64,000 bases of DNA from Cherax quadricarinatus (taxonomy: Eukaryota > Arthropoda > Malacostraca > Decapoda > Parastacidae), in the NCBI RefSeq assembly GCF_038502225.1, contig NC_091292.1, positions 101,677,664-101,741,663 of the forward strand, written 5' to 3'. This document shows positions 42,122 through 53,204 of the stretch, piece after piece. Numbering within the stretch: position 1 is the stretch's first letter; each line of letters opens with the position of its first letter. The translations under genes were made by a program, and so were the position numbers. Under the pieces are notes generated by a model. The model did not search any database. It was not told where the DNA came from and saw nothing but the letters and a program-made list of their open reading frames with translations.

Positions 42122-43534
42122 TCAAATCCAACCCCTCCCACTCATGTACTTATCCAACCTAAATTTGAAACTACCCAAAGTCCCAGCCACAATAACCCAA
42201 CTAGGTAGACTGTTCCACTCATCAACTACCCTATTTCCAAACCAATACTTTCCTATGTCCTTTCTAAATCTAAACTTATCTAATTTAAATCCATTACTGC
42301 GGGTTCTCTCTTGGAGAAACATCCTCAAGACCTCACTAATATCCCCCCTATTAAAACCCATCCTCCACCTATACACCTCGATCAGGTCTCCCCCCATTCC
42401 TCGTCTAACAAGTGAACATAACTCAAAGAGTCTTCAATCCTTCTTCATAAGGAAGACCTCCAATGCTATGTATTAACTCAATCATCCCACGCTGAACGTC
42501 CTCTAACGAATTTATGTCCATTCTGCAACATGGAGACCAGAACCGAGCTACATAATCCAGGTGAGGCCCCACTAATGATGCACAAAGCTGCAGTATGACC
42601 TCTGGACTTCCGTTGCCCACACTTCCCGATACAAATCCCAGCAATCCATTTGCCTCACTACGTACGCATAGGCACTGCTGTCTTGGTTTAAGGTTGCTGC
42701 TCACCACAACCCCCAAGTCCCCTTTGCAATCTGTATGGCCAAGTTCTACATCATTCAACTCACAAGTACTAGGGTTATGGGCACTCCCAAGCTTCAGAAC
42801 CCTGCACCTATCTACACTGAACTGCATCTGCCACTTTTCTGACCAAGAATAGAGTTTGTTTAAATCCTCCTGAAGTTCCACAACATCCACGTTCGAATCA
42901 ATCATCCCACCTATCTTTGTGTCATCGGCGAACCCGCTCATATCACTAGTAATTCCCTCATCAAGATCATTGATACATATTACAAACAACAACGGGCCCA
43001 AGACTGATCCCTGCGGAACGCCACCTGTCACAGATCCCCACTCGGACTCAGCCCCACCTATGGACACTCTGCGCCTCCTGTCAGTGAGCCACGACTCAAT
43101 CCATGAGAGCACCCCCCCCCAATGCCATGAGCTGCCACTTTCTTTAACAGTCTATGGTGCGGAACTCTATCAAAAGCCTTACTAAAATCCAAGTAAACAA
43201 TATCAAATTCTTTATCGTGGTCAACAGCCTCAAAAGCTTTACTGAAGAAAGTTAATAAATTAGTTAGACAAGACTGGCCTCTTGTGAATCCATGCTGAGT
43301 ATCATCAATTAAGCTATGCTTATCAAGATGGCTTCTCATAATCTCAGCTATAACTGACTCCAGCAATCTGCCCACAATTGAGGTCAGGCCCATTGGGCGG
43401 TAATCTGACGGCAACGACTTGTTCCCTGTTTTAAAAATAGGAATTACATTAGCCATCCTCCACACATCAGACACCACACCCATTTGAAGAGACAAATCAA
43501 ATATTCTAATACAGTAAACAGGGTACCTGGACAT
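42122..43534 (-). pseudogene. LINE C reverse transcriptase, frameshifted
   Basis: Going 5' to 3' on the minus strand: NVIPIFKTGNKSLPSDYRP, QHGFTRGQSCLTNLL, IVYLDFSKAFDRVPHHRLL (43534-43058), frame change at a run of ten C near 43112-43121, then GGVPQGSVLGPLLFVICIND, SGFADDTKIGG (catalytic ADD) and the post-RT region to 42423, another frame change near 42410, and the C-terminus 42397-42122. VPQGSVLGPLLF and FADDTK are typical of CR1/L2-group LINEs. Inactive. Confidence 0.82.
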
Positions 43535-44831
43535 CTATAAAATTCACCTAATATCTGAATTAGTCACCAATGACCCTGTAAATGAAAGTCCCAAATTTGT
43601 CCACAAGACAGTATCCAATCTTGCTTTGGAGTGCCACAAGCGCGTAAGAGTTGAAATAACAGCTGATGCACAGCCGTCTCCCACCAAAGAAGACAGCTAC
43701 TAAAAACCTTAGTGCCTCATTTGACTCACTCACAAAATTGAAGAGCAAGCATAGGCACTGCTGTCTTGGTTTAAGGTTGCTGCTCACCACAACCCCCAAG
43801 TCCCCTTCGCAATCTGTATGGCCAAGTTCTACATCATTCAACTCACAAGTACTAGGGTTATGGGCACTCCCAAGCTTCAGAACCCTGCACCTATCTACAC
43901 TGAACTGCATCTGCCACTTTTCTGACCAAGAATAGAGTTTGTTTAAATCCTCCTGAAGTTCCACAACATCCACGTTCGAATCAATCATCCCACCTAACTT
44001 TGTGTCATCGGCGAACCCGCTCATATCACTAGTAATTCCCTCATCAAGATCATTGATACATATTACAAACAACAACGGGCCCAAGACTGATCCCTGCGGA
44101 ACGCCACCTGTCACAGATCCCCACTCGGACTCAGCCCCACCTATGGACACTCTGCGCCTCCTGTCAGTGAGCCACGACTCAATCCATGAGAGCACCCCCC
44201 CCTAATGCCATGAGCTGCCACTTTCTTTAACAGTCTATGGTGCGGAACTCTATCAAAAGCCTTACTAAAATCCAAGTAAACAATATCAAATTCTTTATCG
44301 TGGTCAACAGCCTCAAAAGCTTTACTGAAGAAAGTTAATAAATTAGTTAGACAAGACTGGCCTCTTGTGAATCCATGCTGAGTATCATCAATTAAGCTAT
44401 GCTTATCAAGATGGCTTCTCATAATCTCAGCTATAACTGACTCCAGCAATCTGCCCACAATTGAGGTCAGGCCCATTGGGCGGTAATCTGACGGCAACGA
44501 CTTGTTCCCTGTTTTAAAAATAGGAATTACATTAGCCATCCTCCACACATCAGACACCACACCCATTTGAAGAGACAAATCAAATATTCTAATACAGTAA
44601 ACAGGGTACCTGGACATCTATAAAATTCACCTAATATCTGAATTAGTCACCAATGACCCTGTAAATGAAAGTCCCAAATTTGTCCACAAGACAGTATCCA
44701 ATCTTGCTTTGGAGTGCCACAAGCGCGTAAGAGTTGAAATAACAGCTGATGCACAGCCGTCTCCCACCAAAGAAGACAGCTACTAAAAACCTTAGTGCCT
44801 CATTTGACTCACTCACAAAATTGAAGAGCAA
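42666..44831. repeat. 1083-bp tandem duplication
   Basis: Units 42666-43748 and 43749-44831 differ at only about three places by eye (CCTTTGCAATC/CCTTCGCAATC, CCTATCTTTG/CCTAACTTTG, and the C run near 43113). The junction shares GCA/GCATA microhomology. A recent local event inside GPS2 intron 4. Confidence 0.88.
43751..44617 (-). pseudogene. LINE C reverse transcriptase, duplicated fragment
   Basis: Second copy of the RT part (SDYRPMGLTSIVGRLLESVI through SGFADDTKLGG), truncated at the duplication junction near 43749 and broken at a C run near 44197. Same content as 42668-43534. Confidence 0.8.
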
Positions 44832-44987
44832 GCAAAAAAAAAAAAACTTGAGATGTGTACAGTATATCAAGTTCCCCTTATACTCTTTCCCACTCATACC
44901 TCTTATTTTTCTTCTTCCTTCTCTCTATCAATGTTCACATTTTAAGTGCACATACTACTGTAATGACTATTTTTGTTACATACCCAG

Positions 44988-47153
44988 CAAAAGGAGAGCA
45001 GATGATAGAGTGGGAGAGGCACTGTCAAGAAATTTTAATGAAAATAAGAAAAAATTTTGGAGTGAGTTAAACAAGTTAAGAAAGCCTAGGGAAAATATGG
45101 ATTTGTCAGTTAAAAACAGAGTAGGGGAGTTAGTAGATGGGGAGATGGAGGTATTGGGTAGATGGCGAGAATATTTTGAGGAACTTTTAAATGTTAAGGA
45201 AGAAACAGAGGCAGTAATTTCATGCACTGGTCAGGGAGGTATACCATCTTTTAGGAGTGAAGAAGAGCAGAATGTAAGTGTGGGGGAGGTACGTGAGGCA
45301 TTACGTAAAATGAAAGGGGGTAAAGCAGCTGGAACTGATGGGATCATGACAGAAATGTTAAAAGCAGGGGGGGATATAGTGTTGGAGTGGTTGGTACTTT
45401 TGTTTAATAAATGTATGAAAGAGGGGAAGGTACCTAGGGATTGGCAGAGAGCATGTATAGTCCCTTTATATAAAGGGAAAGGGGACAAAAGAGACTGTAA
45501 AAATTATAGAGGAATAAGCTTACTGAGTATACCAGGAAAAGTGTACGGTAGGGTTATAATTGAAAGAATTAGAGGTAAGACAGAATGTAGGATTGCGGAT
45601 GAGCAAGGAGGTTTTAGAGTGGGTAGGGGATGTGTAGATCAGGTGTTTACATTGAAGCATATATGTGAACAGTATTTAGATAAAGATAGGGAAGTTTTTA
45701 TTGCATTTATGGATTTAGAAAAGGCATATGATAGAGTGGATAGAGGAGCAATGTGGCAGATGTTGCAAGTATATGGAATAGGTGGTAAGTTATTAAATGC
45801 TGTAAAGAGTTTTTATGAGGATAGTGAGGCTCAGGTTAGGGTGTGTAGAAGAGAGGGAGACTACTTCCCGGTAAAAGTAGGTCTTAGACAGGGATGTGTA
45901 ATGTCACCATGGTTGTTTAATATATTTATAGATGGGGTTGTAAAGGAAGTAAATGCTAGGGTGTTTGGGAGAGGGGTGGGATTAAATTATGGGGAATCAA
46001 ATTCAAAATGGGAATTGACACAGTTACTTTTTGCTGATGATACTGTGCTTATGGGAGATTCTAAAGAAAAATTGCAAAGGTTAGTGGATGAGTTTGGGAA
46101 TGTGTGTAAAGGTAGAAAGTTGAAAGTGAACATAGAAAAGAGTAAGGTGATGAGGGTGTCAAATGATTTAGATAAAGAAAAATTGGATATCAAATTGGGG
46201 AGGAGGAGTATGGAAGAAGTGAATGTTTTCAGATACTTGGGAGTTGACGTGTCGGCGGATGGATTTATGAAGGATGAGGTTAATCATAGAATTGATGAGG
46301 GAAAAAAGGTGAGTGGTGCGTTGAGGTATATGTGGAGTCAAAAAACGTTATCTATGGAGGCAAAGAAGGGAATGTATGAAAGTATAGTAGTACCAACACT
46401 CTTATATGGGTGTGAAGCTTGGGTGGTAAATGCAGCAGCGAGGAGACGGTTGGAGGCAGCGGAGATGTCCTGTTTAAGGGCAATGTGTGGTGTAAATATT
46501 ATGCAGAAAATTCGGAGTGTGGAAATTAGGAGAAGGTGTGGAGTTAATAAAAGTATTAGTCAGAGGGCAGAAGAGGGGTTGTTGAGGTGGTTTGGTCATT
46601 TAGAGAGAATGGATCACAGTAGAATGACATGGAAAGCATATAAATCTATAGGGGAAGGAAGGCGGGGTAGGGGTCGTCCTCGAAAGGGTTGGAGAGAGGG
46701 GGTAAAGGAGGTTTTGTGGGTAAGGGGCTTGGACTTCCAGCAAGCGTGCGTGAGCGTGTTAGATAGGAGTGAATGGAGACGAATGGTACTTGGGACCTGA
46801 CGATCTGTTGGAGTGTGAGCAGGGTAATATTTAGTGAAGGGATTCAGGGAAACCGGTTATTTTCATATAGTCGGACTTGAGTCCTGGAAATGGGAAGTAC
46901 AATGCCTGCACTTTAAAGGAGGGGTTTGGGATGTTGGCAGTTTGGAGGGATATGTTGTGTATCTTTATATGTTTATGCTTCTAGACTGTTGTATTCTGAG
47001 CACCTCTGCAAAAACAGTGATAATGTGCGAGTGTGGTGAAAGTGTTGAATGATGATGAAAGTATTTTCTTTTTGGGGATTTTCTTTCTTTTTTGGGTCAC
47101 CCTGCCTCGGTGGGAGACGGCCGACTTGTTTAAAAAAAAAAAAAAAAAAAAAA
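44988..47153 (+). mobile_element. RTE-clade LINE (A2), 5' truncated
   Basis: Begins AAAAGGAGAGCAGATGATAG in the linker; RT and C-terminal domain; 3' UTR; ends GAGACGGCCGACTTGTTT followed by a 22-nt A-tail (47132-47153). In GPS2 intron 4, antisense to the gene. Confidence 0.9.
44989..46800 (+). CDS. RTE A2 reverse transcriptase, open but 5' truncated
   Basis: About 603 codons open: KFWSELNKLRKPREN, GKAAGTDGIM, NYRGISLLSIPGK, FMDLEKAYDRVDR, RQGCVMSPWLFN, LLFADDTVLMGD, LLYGCEAW, RWFGHLERM, GRRGRGRPRKGW, stop TGA 46798-46800. No endonuclease. The frame continues upstream to 44749 into unrelated intron sequence by chance. It is the undamaged version of the copy at 16678-18653. Confidence 0.85.
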   Translation, partial: KRRADDRVGEALSRNFNENKKKFWSELNKLRKPRENMDLSVKNRVGELVDGEMEVLGRWREYFEELLNVKEETEAVISCTGQGGIPSFRSEEEQNVSVGEVREALRKMKGGKAAGTDGIMTEMLKAGGDIVLEWLVLLFNKCMKEGKVPRDWQRACIVPLYKGKGDKRDCKNYRGISLLSIPGKVYGRVIIERIRGKTECRIADEQGGFRVGRGCVDQVFTLKHICEQYLDKDREVFIAFMDLEKAYDRVDRGAMWQMLQVYGIGGKLLNAVKSFYEDSEAQVRVCRREGDYFPVKVGLRQGCVMSPWLFNIFIDGVVKEVNARVFGRGVGLNYGESNSKWELTQLLFADDTVLMGDSKEKLQRLVDEFGNVCKGRKLKVNIEKSKVMRVSNDLDKEKLDIKLGRRSMEEVNVFRYLGVDVSADGFMKDEVNHRIDEGKKVSGALRYMWSQKTLSMEAKKGMYESIVVPTLLYGCEAWVVNAAARRRLEAAEMSCLRAMCGVNIMQKIRSVEIRRRCGVNKSISQRAEEGLLRWFGHLERMDHSRMTWKAYKSIGEGRRGRGRPRKGWREGVKEVLWVRGLDFQQACVSVLDRSEWRRMVLGT

Positions 47154-47195
47154 AACCAGCAACATCTGTGCAAAACTGACATTTTATTTTTAATA

Positions 47196-47463
47196 CACCA
47201 GCTGTCTCCCACTGAGGTAGGGTGACCCAAAAAAAAAACAACACTCGCTCACCATCACTCACTCCATCACTGTCTTGCCAGAGGCATGCCAATGCTACAG
47301 TTCAGATACTTCTCCAAACTGCAATATCCCCACCCCTCCTCCAGAGTGCAGGCACTGTTCTTCCCACTTCCAGGGCTAAAGTTTGACTAACTAGTTTCCC
47401 TGAATCCCTTCACAAATGTTACTTTGCTCACACTCCAACAGCATTTCAAGTCATAAAAACCAC
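47196..47463 (-). mobile_element. Old RTE 3' UTR fragment
   Basis: Diverged: CAGCTGTCTCCCACTGAGGT at its 3' end and CCTGAATCCCTTCACAAATG, TTACTTTGCTCACACTCCAA at the other, as in the reverse complement of A1/A2 3' UTRs. Confidence 0.75.
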
Positions 47464-47724
47464 TTGCATGAAAAATGATAAATATTAATTTTAGCTTTAA
47501 AATTATCTGTACAATGTAAGAATTAGCATACAGTATAACAATTATAATAAATAATAATATAAGAGGAACATCAGAATTACCATAAAAATTATGACTAAAC
47601 TAAGGGTTCTGTATTGTGTATTTCCCAGAATATCATACAGTAAAATGAAGGGAAAATATGTCTGGGAATGTTACAGTTTCAAAAGTCATCTGAACTGTGA
47701 TGTCATCATTCTCCTAGCAACACA

Positions 47725-47824
47725 GTGATTGAATGAGTGACAATAAAAGTGTTTTCTTCCTTGCCAGGTCACTCCACCTTAGTGGGAGATGGCTGGAATA
47801 CTAAAAAAAAAACAAAAAAAAAAA
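47725..47824 (+). mobile_element. Old RTE 3' tail fragment
   Basis: ACAGTGATTGAATGAGTGAC ... CCAGGTCACTCCACCTTAGT then GGGAGATGGCTGGAATAC and an A-rich tail; diverged version of the RTE tail. The rest up to exon 4 (47825-48388) shows no recognised feature. Confidence 0.6.
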
Positions 47825-48388
47825 CAAGTGGTAGTGTCAAGTCCCTTGGTGTTCAAATACAACACTGTTCACTGTAGTTTAAATATACGTAGTAAAATTA
47901 ATTGAACTTAATCAAGAAAGTCATGTCTATTCACACTTTTGCAATGGCTATATACTGTTCAACTAAGTCTAGTCTATCAGGTATCCACAAATATTGCATT
48001 CAGACCCAGGATTAATCCCAGTTTACAATCTGGTAATAAAGCAAGGAGACTTTTCATTAAAGTACAGCAGTTAGTGTTAATCAAAATGTGCAGAAAAATT
48101 TTAAGCTTATGTCATATATTGTCTTTACATTTCAAAAAATTCAATTTTATACCCCCTAACACCTTAATTTCTCCTACATCTAACACCCTCTTCAATTTCC
48201 TGTATTCTGGAATGCACAATCATACATTCCTGAGTACAGTAATACAAATTTGTCAAAAACCCAATTTATATAAAACTAAATCATAAATAATAACCATGTT
48301 GCTGTTATGGAGCAAAATTTCAAAATCTGACAACTAACTCAAATCACAAAGGGCATAAAATTTGAATGGAAACAAACTTAAAACTTAC

Positions 48389-48515
48389 TGGTGGTGGGAA
48401 GTGTGACAGGTACACTGGGAGCTGCATGTGCTGGCAAATTCTTAAAGTTGTATGGGATCTGTTGATATCCTCCTTGAGGCGGTGGTGATGGTGTACGTGA
48501 CCTCTTCAGCGAACC
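48389..48515 (-). CDS. GPS2: GPS2 exon 4
   Basis: Acceptor ATTTTTCTTAG before GGTTCGCTGAAG; donor CCACCA|GTAAGT. Phase 0 to phase 1, 127 nt. Encodes GSLKRSRTPSPPPQGGYQQ, then IPYNFKNLPAHAAPSVPV, basic and Pro-rich with RSRTPSPPP, a likely proline-directed phosphorylation site (inference). Confidence 0.85.
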
Positions 48516-48667
48516 CTAAGAAAAATTTAGTTTTGACACTCCTGGAATAGCAATTACCACACGTGTGTGCATGTGCATGTGTGTACATGCACAGACACAC
48601 GCACACATACACACAGTTTGTGTAATGCAGGACATGCAACAGCTTCAGTTTAACTTAATTTACGTTT

Positions 48668-49862
48668 TTTATTTAATTTTTTTTTTTCAACAAGTCAGCC
48701 GTCTCCCACCAAGGCAGGGTGACCCAAAAAAGAAAGAAAATCCCCAAAAAGAAAATGCTTTCATCATCATTCAACACTTTCACCTCACTCACACAATCAC
48801 TGTTTTTGCAGAGGTGCTCAGAATACAACAGTTTAGAAAGTATATACGCATAAAGATACACAACATATCCCTCCAAACTGCCAATATCCCAAACCCCTCC
48901 TTTAACGTGCAGGCATTGTACTTCCCATTTCCAGGACTCAGGTCCAGCTATATAAAAATAACCGGTTTCCCTGAATCCCTTCAGTAAATATTACCCTGCT
49001 CACACTCCAACAGCTCGTCATGTCCCACATACCATTCGTCTCCATTCACTCCTATCTAACACTCTCACACACGCTTGCTGGAAGTCCAAGCCCCTCGCCC
49101 ACAAAACCTCCTTTATCCCCTCCCTCCAACCTTTTCGAGGACGACCCCTGCCCCGCCTTCCTTCCCCTACAGATTTATACGCTCTCCATGTCATTCTACT
49201 TTGATCCATTCTCTCTAAATGACCAAACCACCTCAACAACCCCTCTTCAGCCCTCTGACTAATACTTTTATTAACTCCACACCTTTTCCTAATTTCCATA
49301 CTCCGAATTTTCTGCATAATATTCACACCACACATTGCCCTTAGACAGGACATATCCACTGCCTCCAACTGCCTCCTCACTACAGCATTTACAACCCAAG
49401 CTTCACACCCATACAAGAGTGTTAGTACTACTATACTTTCATACATTCCCTTCTTTGCCTCTATAGATAACACTTTTTGTCTCCACATATACCTCAATGC
49501 ACCACTCACCTTTTTCCCTTCATCAATTCTATGATTAACCTCATCCTTCATAAATCCATCCGCTGACACGTCAACTCCCAAATATTTGAAAATATTCACT
49601 TCTTCCATACTCCGCCTCCCCAACTTGATACCCAATTTTTCTTTATCAAAATCATTTGATACCCTCATCACCTTACTCTTTTCTATGTTCGCTTTCAACT
49701 TTCTACCTTTACACACACTCCCAAACTCGTCTACTAAGCTTTGCAAATTTTTCTTTAGAATCTCCCATAAACACAATATCATCAGCTAACAGTAACTGTG
49801 TCAATTCTCATTTTGTATTTGATTCCCCATAATTTAATCCCACTCCTCTCCCGAACACCCTA
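48668..49862 (-). mobile_element. RTE-clade LINE (A2), 5' truncated, reverse
   Basis: T run 48678-48687 (A-tail), then CAACAAGTCAGCCGTCTCCC, the A2 3' end, 3' UTR and C-terminal coding region up to the truncation near 49862. In GPS2 intron 3, same direction as the gene. Confidence 0.85.
49018..49862 (-). pseudogene. RTE A2 ORF2 end, frameshifted
   Basis: Frame 49018-49782 encodes VDEFGSVCKGRKLKANIEKS, SADGFMKDEVNHRIDEGKK, LLYGCEAW and RWFGHLERM. The upstream RT piece (LTVTVS/ADD region, about 49770-49800) is out of frame, and the FADDT box reads as LADDIV, so the catalytic region is damaged. Confidence 0.78.
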
Positions 49863-49929
49863 GTTTATGTACCAGTCTAAAAATGTCTCAATATATTGTA
49901 GGCTTTCTTTAATAAGTGAAAACATTATT

Positions 49930-50401
49930 ATTATCATTAATAATTTCAAGTTATTCTTATAGTCAAAACTAAGTGGTAAACAATAATTTCAAAACATTAA
50001 TTTCTTATCAACATCATTTTTCTCCTCCTCCTCCTCCTTGGTTTTCTTCAGTCAGTCTAAATGAAAATTGCTTTCAAAACTTCCTTAAAATAATCACCTC
50101 ATTTTGAGTTTATCACTTTTCAAACATGGTTCTTTGGTTATCATATCCTCATTTTTATTTCCAAACATCCAAATAAAAATGAGGATATGATAACCAAAGA
50201 ACCATGTTTGAAAAGTGATAAACTCAAAATGAGGTGATTATTTTAAGGAAGTTTTGAAAGCAATTTTCATTTAGACTGACTGAAGAAAACCAAGGAGGAG
50301 GAGGAGGAGGAAAATGATGTTGATAAGAAATTAATGTTTTGAAATTATTGTTTACCACTTAGTTTTGACTATAAGAATAACTTGAAATTATTAATGATAA
50401 T
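49930..50401. repeat. 231-bp inverted repeat with a 10-bp loop
   Basis: Left arm 49930-50160, spacer CCAAACATCC (50161-50170), right arm 50171-50401. The arms pair along their whole length with about one mismatch by eye (in the T/C run near 50025). In the GPS2 pre-mRNA it would fold into a long hairpin 112 bases after the exon 3 donor. No transposon ends recognised. Confidence 0.92.
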
Positions 50402-50513
50402 TCTTCCACTTATGGGGGAATAAAATGAAAATAAGACAAACTCAAATGCTGTACTTACTATCTCCCTGACCTGCCATTTGGAGACTATATAACCACAAGA
50501 ATATTGCACTTAC

Positions 50514-50670
50514 GGGAGGTATTAATGGCTGAGGTTGAGCAGGTGGAACCTTGTATCCATGGATGGGCAGAGAGCCTCGCCCTGGCACAAGGTTGGACTG
50601 GAAGAGCATCTGTGGATGGCCACTAAGTGGGATTGTGCCATGTGGATATGAATGTACTGCCATCAATTCA
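50514..50670 (-). CDS. GPS2: GPS2 exon 3
   Basis: Acceptor CTGATATCCCCAG before TGAATTGATGG; donor CCTCCC|GTAAGT. Phase 2 to phase 0, 157 nt. Encodes SELMAVHSYPHGTIPLSG, GRGSLPIHGYK and PPAQPQPLIPP. The change from coiled coil to Pro/Gly/Gln-rich sequence matches the organisation of GPS2. Confidence 0.88.
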
Positions 50671-50879
50671 CTGGGGATATCAGAAACATTATGTTCCAAA
50701 GCACTTTAAGAGCATTAAGCACAATAACAAAATATCAATTCATATACAGTACCTAATTTTTTTTACATATACCTTGCATTTAAAATTCTATCAAAATTAA
50801 AATTATTATTCACTGAATTAAGCCTCCAGGAGTTGAAGATGACACTGAAAATTATCATGGGCAAGAAGAATCGCAAATG

Positions 50880-51470
50880 CAACATTTTTTCAGGGATAGG
50901 CACATCCTCACTTCAGGAAAGTGATGCTTGAACCACTCAGGAAAGACATCAGTCACCCATGTTGAGGCATTGGACCTCTAAATAACAGGCAATGTACTTT
51001 TGTCTTTTAAAGTATGGGAATTCTTGGAGCAATAAACAAACAAGGTTTGTATTTAAAATATCCTGATGCATTACCACAAAGAAGCAAACTGAAATGGTCT
51101 TTTGCAGCCCTGAATCCAGGAGCAATTTTCTCTTGTTTACTAATGTATGTTTTAAATGGCATCTTTTTTCTGAACAAACCTGCTTCATCAGCATTAAACA
51201 CTTGCTCAGGTTTGTAACCATCCTGAGAGATAATGTTAGCTAGCTAGCTCAGCCAGGCACCTCTCTGAGGCAGAATGGTCAGCAAAGGCACTCTCCCCAC
51301 TGAACTTTATATTATGCAACCCAATGCACATTCTAGGCCTGTTAAACTATCCACAACTAAAGGTGAATTTATTTTTGGGCTGTCTTTCCTCCTCATAAAT
51401 TCTTTTTAGTATGATGAGGCTTTTGTCCCTAACAATAAGGCCATCAAGTAGAACACCTTTCCTTGTTTTT
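50880..51470 (-). pseudogene. Old Tigger-like transposase fragment
   Basis: Minus-strand pieces FNADEAGLFRKKMP (first catalytic Asp) near 51160-51201, KTYISKQEKIAPGFRAAKD and LLLCGNASGYFKYKPCLF. The next part (WVTDVFPEWFKHHFPE) is near 50910-50960 in another frame. Upstream coding similarity fades by 51470. No terminal repeats found; it is distinct from the element at 12819-15323. Confidence 0.7.
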
Positions 51471-51534
51471 CAATCCACACATTTAGTAAACTTTAAACTG
51501 TAATAAAGTTAGTAGAATTACTGAAAATATGTAA

Positions 51535-51630
51535 AGTAAAAGGACACAAGTGCAACTAATGTGACATTTTATTGTGGCAATAAAATGCCACAATAAAATG
51601 TCACATTAGTTGCACTTGTGTCCTTTTACT
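51535..51630. repeat. Perfect 45-bp inverted repeat with a 6-bp loop
   Basis: Arms 51535-51579 and 51586-51630 are exact reverse complements. AAACTTTAAACTGTAAT occurs as a direct repeat just outside (51488-51504 and 51631-51647), pointing to template switching. Confidence 0.92.
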
Positions 51631-51647
51631 AAACTTTAAACTGTAAT

Positions 51648-52722
51648 GACCTATTCCTCAGTCTTTTCACTGTGTTACATTGAGGATTACTCATTGCACA
51701 AGCCTTTTATCTTTGCCTCATATTGAACAAATCACTGATTCTCTAACACCAAACACTCATGCTGTCTCCCTGACACAATCACCACTCTTTGGCATCTCAA
51801 TTGCCTAATTTTATTTTTACAAATAGGCATAATTTCACACTTAATTTTCTACCTTGCTTTGCCAGTATCATTTACACCTTGTGCAGATGTCATGTTAAAT
51901 ATCCAGATACACTGACCCTCATGAGAGGCTGCTTGTTTACATCCCCTCACCCTCCCCAGCAACACTAAGACAGCAGAACTGCCCAAGGCATAATGGGGTC
52001 TCCTGCCTACCTGTCATAGTGCTCCTTAACTCTTTTGCTGTCTCTCATCAGTGCTATTAATTTCAGGAGTCACAACAGTGAAAGGATTAATGGGAATGTT
52101 TGCCACCAATGGAAATGAATACCACTCCAGAGCTCCTTAATGGAAATGGTGCCCTTCTACTGGAAATTAAACACTAAGTTTAAATCACAGAATATTGAAA
52201 GTAAAAGATATGATCATGCAATTTATGGTTGCCTACTGCATCTTTCCAGATGTATATTTGGGGACTGCATTGTTGGTATGTTTGAAAGCAATAAGAGTGG
52301 AGCTATGCTCTTGATGTTCCAATATTCTTTAATGATGTTTCTTCATTAAAACAAAATCATATCACAGAGGTAAAATTTCTGAGTCTACTTTATTTCACTT
52401 AACAAAAGCACACTTATATGTAGTGAATCTTTAAAAAATTTAATTTCTAGGGTCTCGCTGTCTTTTAAAAAACTTGTCTCTTGAAGGTGTATTCTGTAGC
52501 ATACAAGATTCAGGACATTTGTATAGGTGGGGTATTTTAATGTCATACTCCACCAAACTTCATAATGCAGTTTTATTTAAACTCAAAAACCTGCCCCACT
52601 GATCCCATTTTGTCCCTTATGTGGAACTGCCAGTGTAAACTGTTGTAATCATACTAAATGCATCTCTCTGCAATCTTAGATTAAATTTTAGTCAAATATA
52701 GTGAAATACTCATAAAACATAC
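51648..52722. other. GPS2 intron 2, unannotated stretch
   Basis: No repeat family or exon recognised. Confidence 0.5.
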
Positions 52723-52951
52723 CTTTCTTTGAGATAGTTTTGCTGTTGCTGAGCACGTTTCCGTGTTGCATCTTCATTAAGAACAACTTTTAAGTCTTGA
52801 AAAAGTTGATGCTTTTGATTTTTCAGATCATTAAGATCCTGTTCCATTTGGGACAACTTTTCTCTTGTTTCTTCAAGAGTCATAGCATGCTGCTTCTTCC
52901 GATTTTCACGCTCTTTACGAAGTCGCTCCTCTTCTGCATCAGCTTCCTGTT
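52723..52951 (-). CDS. GPS2: GPS2 exon 2 (coiled coil)
   Basis: Acceptor AAAACTCTTAG before AACAGGAAGCTG; donor GAAAG|GTATGT. Phase 1 to phase 2, 229 nt. Encodes the GPS2 hallmark: QEADAEEERLRKERENRKK, MTLEETREKLSQMEQDL and KHQLFQDLKVVLNEDATRK, a heptad-rich coiled coil. In known GPS2 this region binds NCoR/SMRT and TBL1. It is the strongest evidence for the gene's identity. Confidence 0.92.
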
Positions 52952-53204
52952 CTAAGAGTTTTAAAAATTTATGTATACCTTCTATTAAGGTCAAGGAATA
53001 TTTATTACTAAAATTAAGGTATATACAGTACTGCAAAGTGGCATATCTTTACTCTGTAATTTTTATTTTAAATAACTAGATATTGAACAGGATATTAGAA
53101 ATACACATACTTTTAACTCTCTGAGCACATAAAACTAATCCATACTACTATACTGAAGAATTGCAAAGACTATTCATTACTGTATATTCTTTGTAGTAAC
53201 CTAC

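Larger units (their letters stand above)
41975..44831 (-). mobile_element. CR1-like LINE (LINE C) with a tandem duplication
   Basis: Reverse-oriented LINE with 3' end AAGAACATAAGAAAGGAG (about 41979) and the C-terminal motif RTRSNGFKLDKFRF, YWFGNRVVDEWNSLP. RT motifs are listed in the next entries. The segment 42666-43748 is repeated at 43749-44831. The sequence beyond 43535 has no clear coding match and may be 5' LINE or host DNA. Confidence 0.8.

Noticed and set aside
44749..44988. N-terminal extension of the RTE A2 ORF
   Set aside because: Derived from the duplicated LINE C flank and intron sequence, antisense or unrelated; open by chance.
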